The position numbers were made by a program, and so were the translations under genes. Of a DNA stretch of 64,000 nt, positions 11,852 through 24,398 are shown piece by piece; the first letter of the stretch is position 1; each line of letters starts with the position of its first letter. This stretch comes from Roridomyces roridus. Lineage: Eukaryota; Basidiomycota; Agaricomycetes; Agaricales; Mycenaceae. The stretch is taken from positions 434,001 to 498,000 of the forward strand of contig JARKIF010000007.1 of assembly GCA_029378245.1 (NCBI GenBank), read 5' to 3'. The notes beneath the pieces were generated by a model. It saw only the letters and a program-made list of their open reading frames with translations. It was not told the origin of the DNA and searched no databases.

Positions 11852-13795
11852 ATGTCGACCTCCAAGGAGTGGTGGGCCCTCGGGCAATTGGGCAATCGCT
11901 CATACTCACCCGTCCCAACCGACCCCGACAACAGTCCTCTACTGTCTTCCGCCGAACGGGAACCAGACTTGACGTCACATCGTGCCAAGAAACGGACGCG
12001 ATGCATTCGACTCCGTTGTCTCCTGCCCGTCCTCGTCGTGCTGGTGACGCTGCTTGCCATTATTCTCATCGCCTACCTTCGCTCCGACCACATAAATGAC
12101 CCCGAATCGGCTCCACAGGCTTCCGAGGTCGTCGGCATTGACTTGGACGACCCTGTCGTTGCCGCCCGCATCCACGTGGACTCACTCATTTCTCGCCAAT
12201 CTTCCACGTATTCCCGCGCTGCGGCCAAGTATTCACTCAAGACTGGACGCCCACCACCCCCCAACTACGACAAGTGGTTCTCCTTTGCAAAGGAAAACTT
12301 CTGCTTGATCGACGAATACGACCAGATTGCTCGCGACTTTGCGCCGTTTTACAAACTGGCGCAAGTAGACCCGCTGTTCTTTCAGAAGAGGATAGACATT
12401 GTGGCCAACGTGCGTTTCGTGCTTTTCTTGTATGAGAGCTAATTTTCGCACAGTTGAGCAATAATGTGAGGGAAGCGGGTGCTATCGTTGTCAAAGACGG
12501 CCAAATTCACATGCCTGAAGGGGTGGATTTCAGGTATTGGGGCGGCGGTCCAGCGACATTCAGCTCGGTGAGTAGTGGTCTCTACCTTGTGATGAAGTTG
12601 TAACAGCGAGTTAGTTTGCGCATCTTTTGCCAGACATGGCTTTTGTCCTCAGTGGCAAGGACCAGCCACGCGTTTTGTTCGACTACCGCGTACCCGGCAA
12701 CGCGACCATGGAACGAGCGCTGAAACTCACCGAAGAGCATCCGTTCAGCCTCGATCCGCGACCTACGGCTGAGTTCTTCAGAGGTCGCCCTGGATGTGAA
12801 ATTCCACGCAGTCCCGCCGGGTTCACGGACACGGCGAATGACGATAGTGGTTGTGAGTCAGCTCGTTTTCTGTGTACCTCATTTCAACATTTCGTAGTTT
12901 TCATCTCGAGCTCCCCGGGCTATTTTACTCTCGACCTGTACCCTGTGCTATCAGTGACTAAAGTCAGCCCTTGTTTCGCCGACATCCTGTTCCCGAGCGA
13001 GGTTCGTTTTTATTCCGGCATTCAACCAATCTAAAGAGACGCCCAGTATTACTACGACAAAGCAGCAGCGTCACCCAAGTTCCCATTCCCAAATAATATC
13101 GCTTGGGAGGACAAAAAGCCGCAAATATGTAGGTCGTCGCCGACGTTTAACATCAGCTAAATACCCCCAGATTGGCGTGGAACTTCAACTGGCGGTCAGA
13201 TTGTGGGTCAAAACTACCGACAGTTCATGCGCTTCCGGCTCGTCGATGTGGCTAGGGCACATCCGGACCTCGTCGACGCGCAGATCACCCGATTTGCAGA
13301 CTTGCTCTGTTTTTCTGAGGATGGATGCGACCGCGACGCCATCATCAACGAGTACAACATTACGGGTGGCATGCCGCAGGAGACATCCTATAAATACAAG
13401 TACCTGCTGGACGTCGATGGAATGACGTACTCGGGACGATACCTAGGGCTGTTGCGAACGGGCTCTTTGGTGTTCAAGGTTGTTGATCTCACACCGTCGG
13501 CATGCCTGCTCATTACATCCTTCAGGCAACTGTTTTCGAAGAGTACTTCAACGATTGGCTCAGACCGTATGAGCACTACATCCCAGTGCTCCCGGACCTT
13601 TCGGATCTCGTGGAGAAGGTCGAGTGGGCGCGGAGGAACGACGAAGAGGCGCGTGCGATACAAGAACACGGCCGGGAGATGGCGACGCGCGTCATGACCG
13701 ATACGCAGAACGACTGCTATTTGTTTGCCCTCTTGCTAGAATGGGCGCAGTTGCAGGAGATTGCGAGGAATGCTAGTGGGACTGCCCTAGATTAG
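11852..13795 (+). CDS. CAP10-type glycosyltransferase (GT90), left copy
   Basis: Seven exons join in frame: 11852-12409, 12454-12567, 12615-12852, 12898-13001, 13047-13128, 13171-13478, 13526-13795, giving 557 residues. The N-terminus is cytosolic and basic (RAKKRTRC), then a signal anchor (LLPVLVVLVTLLAIILIAYL, residues about 53-72), as in Golgi type II proteins. C-terminal motifs fit CAP10/GT90: LLPDMAFVLSGKDQPRVLFD, WRGTSTGGQ, KYLLDVDGMTYSGRY, LLRTGSLVFK, then FNDWLRPYEHYIPV. CAP10 proteins transfer sugars (xylose in Cryptococcus) onto glycans; the donor here is unknown. All introns are 42-47 bases. The second intron's acceptor (TTAG) was chosen because it alone yields FAHLLPDM in frame. 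No lesion is visible. Confidence 0.9.
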
Positions 13796-14033
13796 AGTGT
13801 ATCTTAGTATGTTATAATTATTAAAATCTGTACAATATTGTAGACTAATTTCCTGGCCGCTTTTTAGGTTTCTGCCATCAGATCCGAATACGAATCTTGC
13901 TCTCCACTCTCGTCATGTATCTTAGTATTGCTCGATCACAGTGTCGAGTCAGAGTTCAGCGACAGGAGGCTTCAAATAGAAGTCCCGCCTTTTGACTCGT
14001 ACCCTCATCCATACCACTACTACCACGCACAAT

Positions 14034-15720
14034 ATGCTGGCTCAACAAGAATCGTGCTCAGAGGACGAGATCCAAGTTCCCCGAGTCGACGTGAAGAATC
14101 TCTCGCCCTTATCTCCCGAAGTCATCTGCAAGCAGGTGTGTTGTTCTTTTGTCCTAGCTTTCACGAACTGAATGTGTTGACGTAGGCCACAATCAATTTA
14201 GGTCAGACTTGAGATTGGTTTGAAAAGCCCTCGACTCATGCAGCACAGGCACCATCGGCCATGTCGCTCATGGAAAATCCACTGTTGTCAAAGCGATATC
14301 TGGAGTCACCACCGTCCGATTTACCAATGAACTCGTCAAGAACATCACCATTAAACTCGGATACGCCAATGCCAAGGTGTGTACGACGAAGGCTCACTCT
14401 TGAACGATCTCATCCTCCTCAGATTTACAAATGCGAAAACGAAGCTTGTCCCAGACCAGGATGCTATCGGTCTTACCGCTCGGACAAAGAGAATCGCCCA
14501 CCCTGCGAGCGTCCTGGGTGCCGGTCCCGCATGAAACTTGTCCGGCACGTCTCTTTTGTGGACTGTCCCGGACACGACATTCTCATGGCTACCATGCTGA
14601 ACGGGGCGGCGGTCATGGATGCCGCACTCCTTCTCATTGCTGGAAACGAAGACTGTCCTCAGCCGCAGACGTCGGAGCATCTGGCCGCCGTCGAGATTAT
14701 GAAGCTCGAGCATATCATCATACTGCAGAACAAGGTCGACTTGATCAAGGAGTCGCAAGCGGTCGAGCAACAGAAGAGTATTTCTGCGTTCGTGAAAGGT
14801 GTGTTGTTTTCATTCAAGTATTCCTTCTCCTGACTGAATGCAACATAAAGGAACGATCGCCGAATCCTCCCCTATTGTTCCTATTTCCGCCCAGTTAAAG
14901 TACAACATCGACGCAGTCAACGAGTACATTGCCACGCGCATTCCCATCCCCATACGCGATTTCACCTCTGCACCGCGCCTGATTCTCATTCGCTCCTTCG
15001 ACGTGAACAAGCCCGGGGCAGAAGTCGAAGCGCTCAAGGGAGGCGTTGCGGGCGGCTCCATCCTCACCGGCGTCCTAAACCTGGGTATGGACGTCGAGAT
15101 TCGACCTGGCGTCGTGACCAAGGACAGCACTGGTCGCACTCATTGTACCCCCATACGCAGCCATGTGTTTTCACTGCATGCTGAGAACAATTCTCTTGAT
15201 TTTGCCGTACCTGGCGGTCTCATTGGTGTTGGGACGAAGATTGACCCTACGCTGTGCAGAGCCGACCGTCTTGTCGGCCAGGTTCTCGGTGCGGCGGGCA
15301 CGCTTCCTGAGATTTACACTGGTGAGTCTTCTTCTTATCCTCGATCATACTTTCTTACACGCCGCTAGAATTGGAACTGAGCCTCTTCCTCCTTCGACGC
15401 CTATTGGGAGTCAAAACGGATTCAAGCACCAAGAAACAAACCAAAGTGGGGAAGCTCGACAAGGGGGAACTCCTCCTCGTCAACATCGGATCGACCTCGA
15501 CTGGCGGTCGTGTATTAAGCGTTCGTGGAGACCTCGCCAAGATTCAGCTCACGGCGCCTGCGTGTGCGGACATAGGGGAGAAAGTCGCGCTTTCGAGGCG
15601 GATTGAGAAGCATTGGCGACTTATAGGCGAGTTTCAGGCTTCCGAGGCGGCCAAATGTTTCTGATTTTTTCTTCAGGTTGGGGAACTTTGCAGCGGGGTA
15701 CGGTGCTGGAAGTAGATTGA
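14034..15720 (+). CDS. Translation initiation factor eIF2 subunit gamma
   Basis: Seven exons (14034-14135, 14186-14201, 14249-14376, 14423-14798, 14851-15321, 15369-15626, 15677-15720) give 464 residues, normal for eIF2-gamma. GTPase motifs: P-loop [14 protein letters not shown] in [16 protein letters not shown], and NKVD in [11 protein letters not shown] Cys-rich insert ([16 protein letters not shown] ... CERPGCRSR) matches the zinc-knuckle region of the family. The C-terminus [13 protein letters not shown] is also typical. The factor brings Met-tRNAi to the 40S ribosome. Exon 2 is 16 bases. The last intron starts with GC (GCGAGT, 15627) rather than GT. It is the only housekeeping gene in the left arm and has no right-arm copy. 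Confidence 0.95.
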
Positions 15721-16166
15721 GGGTATGTCACGTTCATCTGTTTGCTGTTCTTGGTCGCTACAGTAACTTTCTCACCGCGAGCTCTTCAATTGAATTTAAC
15801 ACGCATACGACGCGCATGCTCAGAACAACTTCTTGAAGGAAGTTTAGGTCAGGCGGCGAACTGAATTGATCGACCACCCATTTGCCACTGGGACGTATCA
15901 GGCCGACCCTTTTTCTGGTTACAGACATCTGTCGACGGAGCCTAGTCGGTCATCAGGTGGTTCCGTCTTGCTTCCGGGATTCGGTGTGATGTGGTAACTC
16001 TCCTGCTCATTCGTCGTGCAACATATGCAAGGAAGTTTGAGAATGGCTGGGCACCTTCGTCGCCGCTGTAAGGCCCCTCTTCTATTCTTCCCGGCATGTG
16101 TTGGATCATCTGGCCTGTGATTCTGGAGACATATATAACTACGCCGCTGGGGCTTTGGGATTCAAG
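15721..16166. promoter_or_regulatory. Intergenic region upstream of alpha-galactosidase-L
   Basis: No gene is seen. From about 16080 to the start codon the sequence matches the reverse complement of 47085-46999 (TGGATCATCTGGCCTG... and TGGGATTCAA before the ATG). This marks where the alpha-galactosidase duplication block begins. ACATATATAAC at about 16130-16140 is a TATA-like candidate. Confidence 0.5.
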
Positions 16167-18245
16167 ATGTTCTCTTCAATGTTCTTGAGTGGTACCGCTG
16201 CGCTGTTGGCGCTCACGACTTTGCTGCCTCCGGTGAACGCACTCGAAAATGGCGTTGCTCGCTTGCCCGGTAAGCTTTCAAGTTGAAGCTGAGATTCAGG
16301 CGCTCACAAACGACTTCCAGTTCTCGGGTACAACAGTAAGCTTGATTTGAAGGATTGCATTCCCGATGATAACCGGACGCAGCATGGAACGCCTACCAGT
16401 GCAACATCGACCAAGACCTCCTCATCACCACCGCAACGCTCATGAAGTCTCTCGGCCTTTTCGACGCTGGCTACCAGTACGTCAATATCGACGATTGTTA
16501 CGCCGAGTTGCAGCGAGATAATACATCTGGGCGCATCGTTCCGGGTACCGTTTTGCGGGTTTCACTTGAAAAATTGTCAACTCTTTCTTTAGACCACACC
16601 CGGTTCCCGAATATAACAGCCATGAATGACCAGATTCACGCCATGGGTTTGTGAGTACTTTCAATCTTTCTTTTGGGTTGTCCATGATCGCTGAGATGTT
16701 GCAGCAAAACCGGCATTGTGAGTTCTTCCTCTGCTATGGACGAAATATTCTGAGACGCGTCGCGTAGTACAGCGACTCTGGATGGCTCACATGCGCGGGC
16801 TACCCTGGGTCGTTTGAGAACGAGGCTCTGGATGCCGAGACGTTCCAAGACTGGGGCTTTTCTTATCTCAAGTTTGTTTCGGCTCCAACTTCCTGAGTCT
16901 GTCTGATCCTTCCAATAGGTTCGACAACTGCAACTGTATGTGCCCCGGTATATGTCTTCCAACATTGGCTGAACACATCTAGTCCCGTACGACGACATCA
17001 TCAAGCAGGGTATGATTGGAAGTAAGCAACAATCTCTGCGGGTTCTAGTTCGTCGTTGAACGGCCTCAACAGAATACGAACGAATGGCAACTGCGCTGGC
17101 TGACTTGGCCACCACGAGCGGGAAGCCTCCGTTTGTGTTTTCTCTGTGCGAATGGGGATGGGTGAGTAATTTCCCGGGATGTTTCGTTGTACTTACTGTC
17201 CCTGTAGAGCCAAGTCTGGCTGTAAGTATGCTTTCGCGCGCTCACTCTTTAGCTGATCTCCTTTGAAAGTTGGGCCCAGGATGTTGGCCATAGCTGGAGA
17301 GTCACTGGGGACATTGCTCCGCAGTGGAACTCGCTCGCGTCTATCATCAACTTGTAGGTCTTTCTTTACATTTGACAACAGTCAGTTAAATTGCCGCAGC
17401 AACTCGTTCATTACTCAAGCGACGGATTTCTCTGGACACAATGATATGGATATGGTCAGTCGACTCCATTTAATTTGTACTCTCACTCGTCTGATTGGGA
17501 CCAGCTTCAACTCGGAAACGGCGGGCTGACATTCGACGAGGCCAAGTCACACTTTACTGCCTGGGCGTTGATGAAGTCTCCTCTTCTGGTGAGGCGTTTT
17601 CGGGATTTCATCAGACGCCGATACTCAAGCCGCACAGATCGGAACTAACGTGAGCACTGAATCCGTTTCGCGGAGAACCCGTCGCTCACATCTCATTATC
17701 TCAATAGCTCTCGCGAATTACCGACGACATCTTGGACATCTTGAAGAACACCGAGATACTCTCTATTAACCAGGATAGCGTGGTGGGGAAGAGCATCTCG
17801 CCGTTCCGCTGGGGCATCAACCCGGATTGGACGAGCAACTCGTCGTTCCCTGCCCAATACTGGAGTGGGCCATCCCAAAATGGCACTGTAATCATGCTCG
17901 TGAGGGAGAATTATTTGTTAGCCGCGAACGTTGCTGAACTGCATGTCAGTTGAACACCCTCTCTCACCCAGCGGACATGTCCTTCAACTTGATTGAATCG
18001 CCGTGGATTCGTGCTGGGCGACAGTACTCTGTTAGGGTGAGTATTAGGTTATTTGTCGAGGTAAATATTAATGAAACTTACAGGATCTCTGGACACACAC
18101 CGACAATGGAACTGCCGTGCGCAGCTTTACCGCCAAAGGTGTTCCGGCGCATGGCGTTGTTGCGCTGTTGCTGAAGGATGCCGGTGACGAGCCGGCCGGG
18201 TTATCTCCCCCGTGTGTTGTGGGTCAGTGCACTGCGCAGCCATAA
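16080..18245. repeat. Left alpha-galactosidase block of the inverted duplication
   Basis: Matches 44976-47085 in reverse complement, including exon/intron structure and about 85 bases of upstream sequence. Similarity is clearly lower than for the SDR/CAP10 block: many substitutions in introns, and diverged signal peptide and C-terminus. Confidence 0.85.
16167..18245 (+). CDS. GH27 alpha-galactosidase, left copy
   Basis: Secreted glycoside hydrolase that removes terminal alpha-galactose. The start [20 protein letters not shown] is a signal peptide, giving mature ENGVARLP. Spliced motifs fit GH27: [45 protein letters not shown], nucleophile region [27 protein letters not shown], acid/base region [18 protein letters not shown]. 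The C-terminal beta-domain follows to GQCTAQP. About 15 exons can be placed, including very small ones at 16321-16335, 16705-16717, 16919-16935 and 17208-17221. I start at 16167 because this Met begins the signal peptide; the upstream in-frame ATG at 16098 would spoil it. KFDNC replaces the usual KYDNC, a conservative change. It appears functional. Confidence 0.9.
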
Positions 18246-18680
18246 GCTTTTCCCCCCTTGAAATTGAATTGTTTTTGTACTGGAATGTTTACCGTGTGAA
18301 TGCATATCAGCTGACCGTGTTACTCACGTGCTGCTAACCTGAACTTGGATCCCACGCGAATGATTTGGCACCTTGGAACAAGTGTTGCCGACACCCTTGA
18401 ACAAAAACAAGAATAAGAGCAACGTGTGCAATTGTTCTGGTCGAACAACAAGGCATTGACAAGGCATCAGCAATCAAAGCATCAACGATGCCGCCTTGTT
18501 CTATGTTGACAACGGTCACTTTCCTTTCCAAGCCACACAAGGGCGGGGGCGCCGACGTCGCCAAGGACGCGCTGCTAGGGCGATTTCTTGTTGTTCTTCG
18601 CTTGGACAAGCCTCGTTTTTTGTTCCCCAGACAAGGTTGTCGCGAGCGCTTGTTCTGATCCTCTTGTCTTGTCTGAATGA
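18246..18680. other. Intergenic, CAAGG/CCTTG-rich
   Basis: No gene is seen. 18440-18700 repeats ACAAGGC and its complement (GCCTTGTC) many times. This could be the remnant of a small palindromic element, but no clear ends or target duplication were found. Confidence 0.3.
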
Positions 18681-19481
18681 ATGGCCTTGTCAACGAGAGG
18701 AGCCTTTAAAAAGCCTGCATCCTTTCACATGGTGCTCAGCAACGACAACGCCTCCTCTATCGGCTGCATGACCATGGACTACTACAACGCGCGCCGAATT
18801 CCGTCCTTTTACTCGCCGGCCTCATCTCCCCTCGAGTCACCTCTTCATGGGGTTGTTCCGTCTTTGCAATTACTGGAGAACAAGAAGCAGCTATGCCATC
18901 GGCTTATTGACGGCCAGCTACCCAACATGCCAGTGGGCTTTCCCTTCCACCATGTCATGGATGCCTACGGCAATCCACGACTCTCCCATGATCCTTTTGA
19001 GTTTTGGGAACGGTTGGACTTCAACTCTAGATGCAGTGGTCATCTTTCCGCGTGCATATCTTTCACCCCAGCAGCTCGGGACTCGGATTACTCGAAAAGA
19101 GAGTACTTCTCTTGGTGTGTGACGATGGCCAAGCTCGACCTGCGCCCTTTTACGAGGGGTCCGCCGCGTAAGTTGCCTGCCACTACTACGTACACTACCC
19201 ATTCTAACTTTCTGGCAGCAAAAGCTCCGGTAGCGCACGTCCGCGTTGACCCAGAAGTCATGAGGTCGTCGTACGGGAGGCGAATTGAGAGCGACCCCAA
19301 CATTATCCTGCGAGCCCTGTCTACTTCCCTCGAGCTCGGGCTACTGGTCACAATTATGTTTGAGGAAAATACCTCTGGCGCTGGAAACTGGAGCAAGTAT
19401 AGGAACGTCGTCTTTGTTGGGACGGCAAACAATGGACGGAGGAGTATACTCTTCAATGCCGGGTCATTCCGAATCCGCTAG
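18681..19481 (+). CDS. Hypothetical protein, unrecognised
   Basis: A frame of 266 residues, open from MALSTRGAF (18681) or MVLSNDNASS (18729). A likely 51-base intron (19168-19218, GTAAGT...GGCAG) is a multiple of three, so it does not close the frame. Visible segments include YSPASSPLESPL, GFPFHHVMDAYGNPRLSHDP and VAHVRVDPEVMRSSYGRR. In another frame CWDGKQWTEEYTLQCRVIP overlaps the 3' part and continues after a possible intron near 19490-19530, so the true C-terminus may lie further right (to about 19700). No domain, signal peptide or membrane segment is evident. Confidence 0.45.
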   Translation: MALSTRGAFKKPASFHMVLSNDNASSIGCMTMDYYNARRIPSFYSPASSPLESPLHGVVPSLQLLENKKQLCHRLIDGQLPNMPVGFPFHHVMDAYGNPRLSHDPFEFWERLDFNSRCSGHLSACISFTPAARDSDYSKREYFSWCVTMAKLDLRPFTRGPPRKLPATTTYTTHSNFLAAKAPVAHVRVDPEVMRSSYGRRIESDPNIILRALSTSLELGLLVTIMFEENTSGAGNWSKYRNVVFVGTANNGRRSILFNAGSFRIR

Positions 19482-22400
19482 GTGTGTGGAATTTGCTGTT
19501 TTCCAAACCAGTTGACTGAGTTTTCGCAGAGGATCTCGATGAAACCACGACTGAAAACGACCACGACTGTCGACGACATTGCACGCTAACATTTATTCAT
19601 ATTTCAACATCGCATACGCCGACGAGTATCACGCATCCACGACGCCTACGAACAAAACTATCACGGCCGCCCTCTTCAAGGCCATTAATGTATAATGACC
19701 GTATATATTGTATCGTTAGCATCTTTGTTTATATTGTACTTTTAGCAAGAATAAACGGCCGAGGCCAACTGACACAAGCCGTTCGCAAGCCGTTCGGGTA
19801 AAAGGTCGCATCAAAAAGCCGCCATCATCGGCTTACCTTCTCACTGTCACCATGTTCGCGGAGATGCAAACTACACAGAATCTTTCAATCGGGGTTTCAG
19901 AGCCTCCTCTTTCCTCTGAAATCCACTGACCCTCTTTTCAACGCCTGTATTTCTCCTGATGTCGATTTTTCCGCGAAAGCCCATTTGGCCGTTGCTGCCA
20001 GACGTGGCTTTCTTTCCACTGCAATTCCACTGAACCACTTTGCGTCGTCAACGATATCTGCCATGCACTCTTCTCTTTTTCCGGCGGGCTCTCGGGAGAA
20101 ACTGTGAAGCGCCCAAAACGTGGGATCCCGCGGTATGCTGTGCGACATCGTTTGTTTGTCGAATCCTATGCTCTGCACTTCTTGACCTCATCCGGCACTC
20201 TTCCGCGGTCCCACTCACCTCCTGGTCCTCTCAGCTTAGCCATCTTGCACTTGGCCGTCGATGCGAGAGCCAATCTCGACGTGATTGCCCTCCCTTCCCA
20301 GTCAGCGAGCGGGTGCTCGGCACGGAGCGACAAGCGCCGGGTTACCTGGCCCCGCACCTGTTATCCGTCCCAGAGATAGCGGTGAGTTTCAAGATCTCGT
20401 GTCGGAAGAGAAGACCAAAGACGAGCGTTTAGGTCCCTCTGATGTCTGCCCGTTTCCAGTTTTCTGGCGATAGCGGGTACAACTTCGCCTAGAGTGGTTC
20501 GTGAGCAAGGCAAGTCCTCATCTCAGCATGCCATAGCTTACGCAAAAGATTGAGGCTCAGATTATCTTGTCGTCGCTGCAAATTGAATAGGAATTTTCGC
20601 AAACTCTTGGCAAACTCACAATCGACTGCTTGGAACTGCTCTACCTCTAGGCTACTCCTCGTGCTGAATCCAGAACACCCGGTCTATTCACCTCTCTTTG
20701 AATGGGCTTGAAGCTTGAAAGGCCTTTCCGGATAAAACAGTAATGGATCCCCTCTTTGTCTTCTGCTCCCTTGCGGTCTTGCTTGGCGTCCTAAGTGGGT
20801 TAGCTCTCTAATGAATCTAGCACCATAACTGGGCTCATTTTACCTTCCATTGGTCTTACCTGCGAACGACTAGGCGGACTCGATGTTTCGGCACGATTAC
20901 TCCAAGCTTCGCGTCATCTTCTCTCGATAGTCGGAGTAACCTAGTTTCCTGTCTTGGTCCAGGCCTGGTTTTCCATTCAGCAGACCTAGATTATTTGCCG
21001 AAGCGAATGTTCTACACCAGCAGCTCCGTCTCGTCTCGTCTGTCTGAAGCAGCAAAATCCAGATACTTGCGGGTGCAGTACTTACGTATCGCTTCCTGCT
21101 AGCCCATATGTGGAGCTCTTGGCCGTCCAGACAGCCACATGTGCCTTCTGCGTATTCGCCGCGGCCACCTTGCCGGAGTGGGTCTTTTGGGATAGTAGGA
21201 CTAGAGCTCAGCTCGGCTAAGAGATGGACTCGACTCATTGGACGATATCGCGTCAAGCAGGTCCCATTCACAAGTCCAGGCTCAGGCCGAGATTCAGTGT
21301 ACTAGTTCTTCGGCTCTGTCCTTCTTGCGGCACCTCAAGTCTCATATCGAGTCATACTCTGTCAGAATCTCGTAGCAAGGCACATATGCGTCCAATCGAT
21401 GGCTCTCTCTTGTTCTAACGAGGCTTCGCGAACCTGATCGGTGGAGTTTCCGATGGACTTGTTGCACGTTTGCAATTGTATCGTCCTCAAGGAGGTGGGT
21501 GCCACATAGATGTCCACCCGTGCTCACTATCGCGCCATGGTTTATAGAGAACGAACATGCTTTCGACACATATCATACAATTTACATTTCTCAGTCCGAC
21601 GCGTATCATACAATGCTCTGATCACCGCCCACGCCGTCGTGTATGTGTTGGTGGGCTCTCACTGCTGGCCGCTCTTCCTGTACGGCTGTCAGCCAGGGTG
21701 CTTGTCAGAATCGACTACTTACACGGCACCGTTTCCTCCGCCAGAGCCCCCGTTGCTTGTGGGACGAGTATTGCCGCTGTGGACATGTCAGCCTATGTGT
21801 GGAGGATATGAAGCAGCCTGACGAACGCAGAAGGAGAAGTTGGGACGCCCATGATATTCGATTGTGGTGGTGGTGGGTTGGGCGCTAGTTTGGCGCTAGT
21901 AGGGCGCCAGTCGCCCTAATATACCAGCACTGACTAATCAATCCTTCACAGGCGTACGTAAACTGATAAGACATCCGGACACGCGCGCTCTCACATTGCC
22001 ATCTCGCCTTTACTTTTCGGGGCTTCGATATCTGCGGGACGGAGATTGATTTCCCAGCACACATGGGTGCTCCGCATATAGCTGAGTTTGATTTTTGTTT
22101 GGTTTGCTCATCCACGATGAAGTTTTTTTGAGAAGCATCCGCAGCAGGACCCACAGGGGCCGCATGGTCGCGATCCATTGGATGGACAAGTAACCCATGA
22201 CCACCCCCGCCGCGGAGAATGGAATGTCATCGCACCCGACTTTGGACGAGGACAGAGACCGTTAGCATTCAGTCCCTGAGGCCGTCCAAATCCCGCTCAC
22301 CCAGGCGGCGATGCTGATTGGATGGTTTTCGTCGCGGCGGACGTCGACATCAAGCTCCGCTGTTTTAGAATTCTCGTCGAGACAGTCCAGCCCACCCCCG

Positions 22401-23362
22401 TCTCCGCGCCCTTGAAGTTCCCAGTCGATAGCGTCGGCTGCCCGGGAGTTGGCCGGCAGAAGACGCCACGCCATAAGCCACTATCTGTTCACTTGTTCAC
22501 TTCTCGAGTTCTCTCACTTCTCTCTCTCGCGATACGTGGCGTCCGTCCGTCTGGTCCAGGGTCTGGTCTACTCTGGCAATTTTCCTGCTTTGAGCAGGTC
22601 GCCGGCGCTTCTGGGCTCGGCAGACGTTCGCGTGCTCGGACCGCAAGCTCAGCATAGCAACCCGACCACCACCAGTCAAAGGTCCCCGCCCCGCCATTCA
22701 CGGGCTACGACCAGACTTGGTGTAATGAAGAGAGAGAACCTACGTCTAACTTGAGAGAAGTGAGTTGCCGGTTGTCACTGTCAAGGGGCGAACTTTGATT
22801 TGTCTCAGTGCCCGCTCAGGTGAGTGTGTGTGCCTCCGCGTATTCGATCCAGGCGCTCGATCGCCAGACAGGCAGCAGGCATGGGTGTTTACTTCTCCGA
22901 CAGGCAGCCTTCACGATCTCAATTGGTCGCAGCCCACCTCCAAGTAGAGACTTTCCATTATCGGCTCCCTCACGTCCGCAGGCAGTTGATATTTTATTTC
23001 GAGGGCGTGGAAGTTGAAGCACGAGGTGCTCATGGAGTCGTGTCTAGAGCCTGAGAGTGAGTGTGTTGGTCCGGAACCCTTGACTCGGACTCTGCCGGGT
23101 TTGCAAGAAACGAGGGCGCTCAGTGGCCCCGCATAACACTCGCTTCACGCCCACGTTCTTTGGATCGAGTCACTTGGTCCAACACTGTGAAGCCCCATTC
23201 GCCCAACCGCTTCTACAAGCCACGGACATTTTCCTCCTCCATCTGAACAGTCTCGAATTTAAGCGCCGAATGTTCAAATCGAACCTTGTTGCCAAGTAAG
23301 GAATCGTCAGATCGGAGGTAGCCATAAACAGCTCAAGGACTTGCATTCACATTCATACAGTT
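19482..23362. other. Gene-poor region of 3.9 kb
   Basis: Only short frames are open and none resembles a known protein. A polyadenylation-like AATAAA lies near 19751. The motif GGCGCTAGT is repeated near 21891-21900. The near-repeat ATCATACAAT occurs at about 21570 and 21607. On the minus strand 22474-22010 can be read as AIDWELQGRGDGGG ... HPISIAAW, then GVVMGYLSIQWIA after a possible intron. This may be a gene fragment, but I cannot assign it. The interval looks like decayed DNA between the left arm and the central cluster. Confidence 0.4.
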
Positions 23363-24398
23363 TTACAGGTACTTCAAAAACCATTCCACCGTCGACTTGA
23401 ACGCGCCCTCTTTCCCCGCCTTGACCTTGGGATCGCTCATATCGCCACGCACCGCAAACCCGTGCCGACAGCCCTCAAAGTACTCGCGCCGATATCCCGG
23501 CGCGAACTTTCCGTCTCCGAAAATCTCATCTGCCTTGGCTTGCGCTTCAAGCGGGAAGGACTGGTCGACTTCGCAACTATTGATCAGCAGTGGGGCGGTA
23601 CAGGTGGCCTTGTATTTCTGCGCGAAATCAGGGACAGGGAATGGAGATTGAAAACGATACTTACCTCGAGATCGTCAGGGATGATAAGTCGACTTGGGTG
23701 CGAGAGCGCCGAGGCCTTGATGAGGCCGTCGAAGGCGAGGTCCACGACGTAGCGTGCTAATCAACTTGATTCGTGGAACGTTCCGCGAGTGGACTGTACG
23801 TACCGCCGAAACAGTACCCAGTTGAAGCAAACGCGGTCACACCTTCAGCCTTGAGAGCCATCATGACGCCATCGATGCGCGGACGCGTCTGCGCTGGGCC
23901 GTGGTTTGGGGCCCACTTTTCGCGGTCAAAGGTCGTTCCTGGCTCAAACGCGTTTTTTGGGACCGGGTCACCGTTGAACAGGTCTGGCACGATCGTCTGA
24001 AGGCAAATGGGTTCAGACCACGGAATAGGTTGAAGATGACACACCTTGAATCCGTTCCGAGCAAAGTCATCAGCGAGTAGCTAAATGTAAATGAATTTGA
24101 TTTTCAAGAATACACAGAGCAGCCTCACGCGATTATTCTCTAGTGCCAGGCCAAAGACGTCTGTGAGGAAGAGGACGACATTGTCCTTTGGATAGTCAAC
24201 TGTCGGCGTCGCGATGTAACATTCGATGCCGCCGATAATCTCCATTTTTCCTGTGTATTGGTCAGAATTGGCTTGAACTAGGCCGCAATGCTACTCACCC
24301 TCGGGCGTACCCTCGTGGGTGACACCTGTCCAGAGCTCAGTCAGTGTCCCCCGCCTGCATGAAAACCCACCTTTGAAACAATCGTCGCAGAAACTCAT
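23363..24398 (-). CDS. Dienelactone hydrolase family protein 1
   Basis: Alpha/beta hydrolase of the dienelactone hydrolase family, which opens lactone rings of aromatic breakdown products; fungal members often have unknown substrates. The start MSFCDDCFKGVTHEGTPEGK is the usual fungal N-terminus. The triad is visible: Cys in TGYCFGARYVVDLA, Asp in NSCEVDQSFP, His in CRHGFAVRGD. LTDVFGLALENNRLLADDFA is also conserved. There are seven or eight exons with short introns (for example after LENNR, NGFK, CFG and DDLE), giving about 250 residues. No signal peptide or PTS1 (ends WFLKYL). It is tandem with the paralog at 24585-25639. Confidence 0.9.

Larger units (their letters stand above)
8566..13880. 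repeat. Left arm of inverted duplication (kinase 2, SDR, CAP10)
   Basis: This segment recurs in reverse complement at about 49090-54371. Homology covers genes, introns and intergenic DNA. It fades out just inside the right end of the TIR element on one side and about 85 bases past the CAP10 stop on the other. By eye the SDR and CAP10 parts are nearly identical, and kinase 2 is slightly more diverged. A second matching block (alpha-galactosidase) follows at 16080-18245, separated by the single-copy eIF2-gamma gene. Confidence 0.9.
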
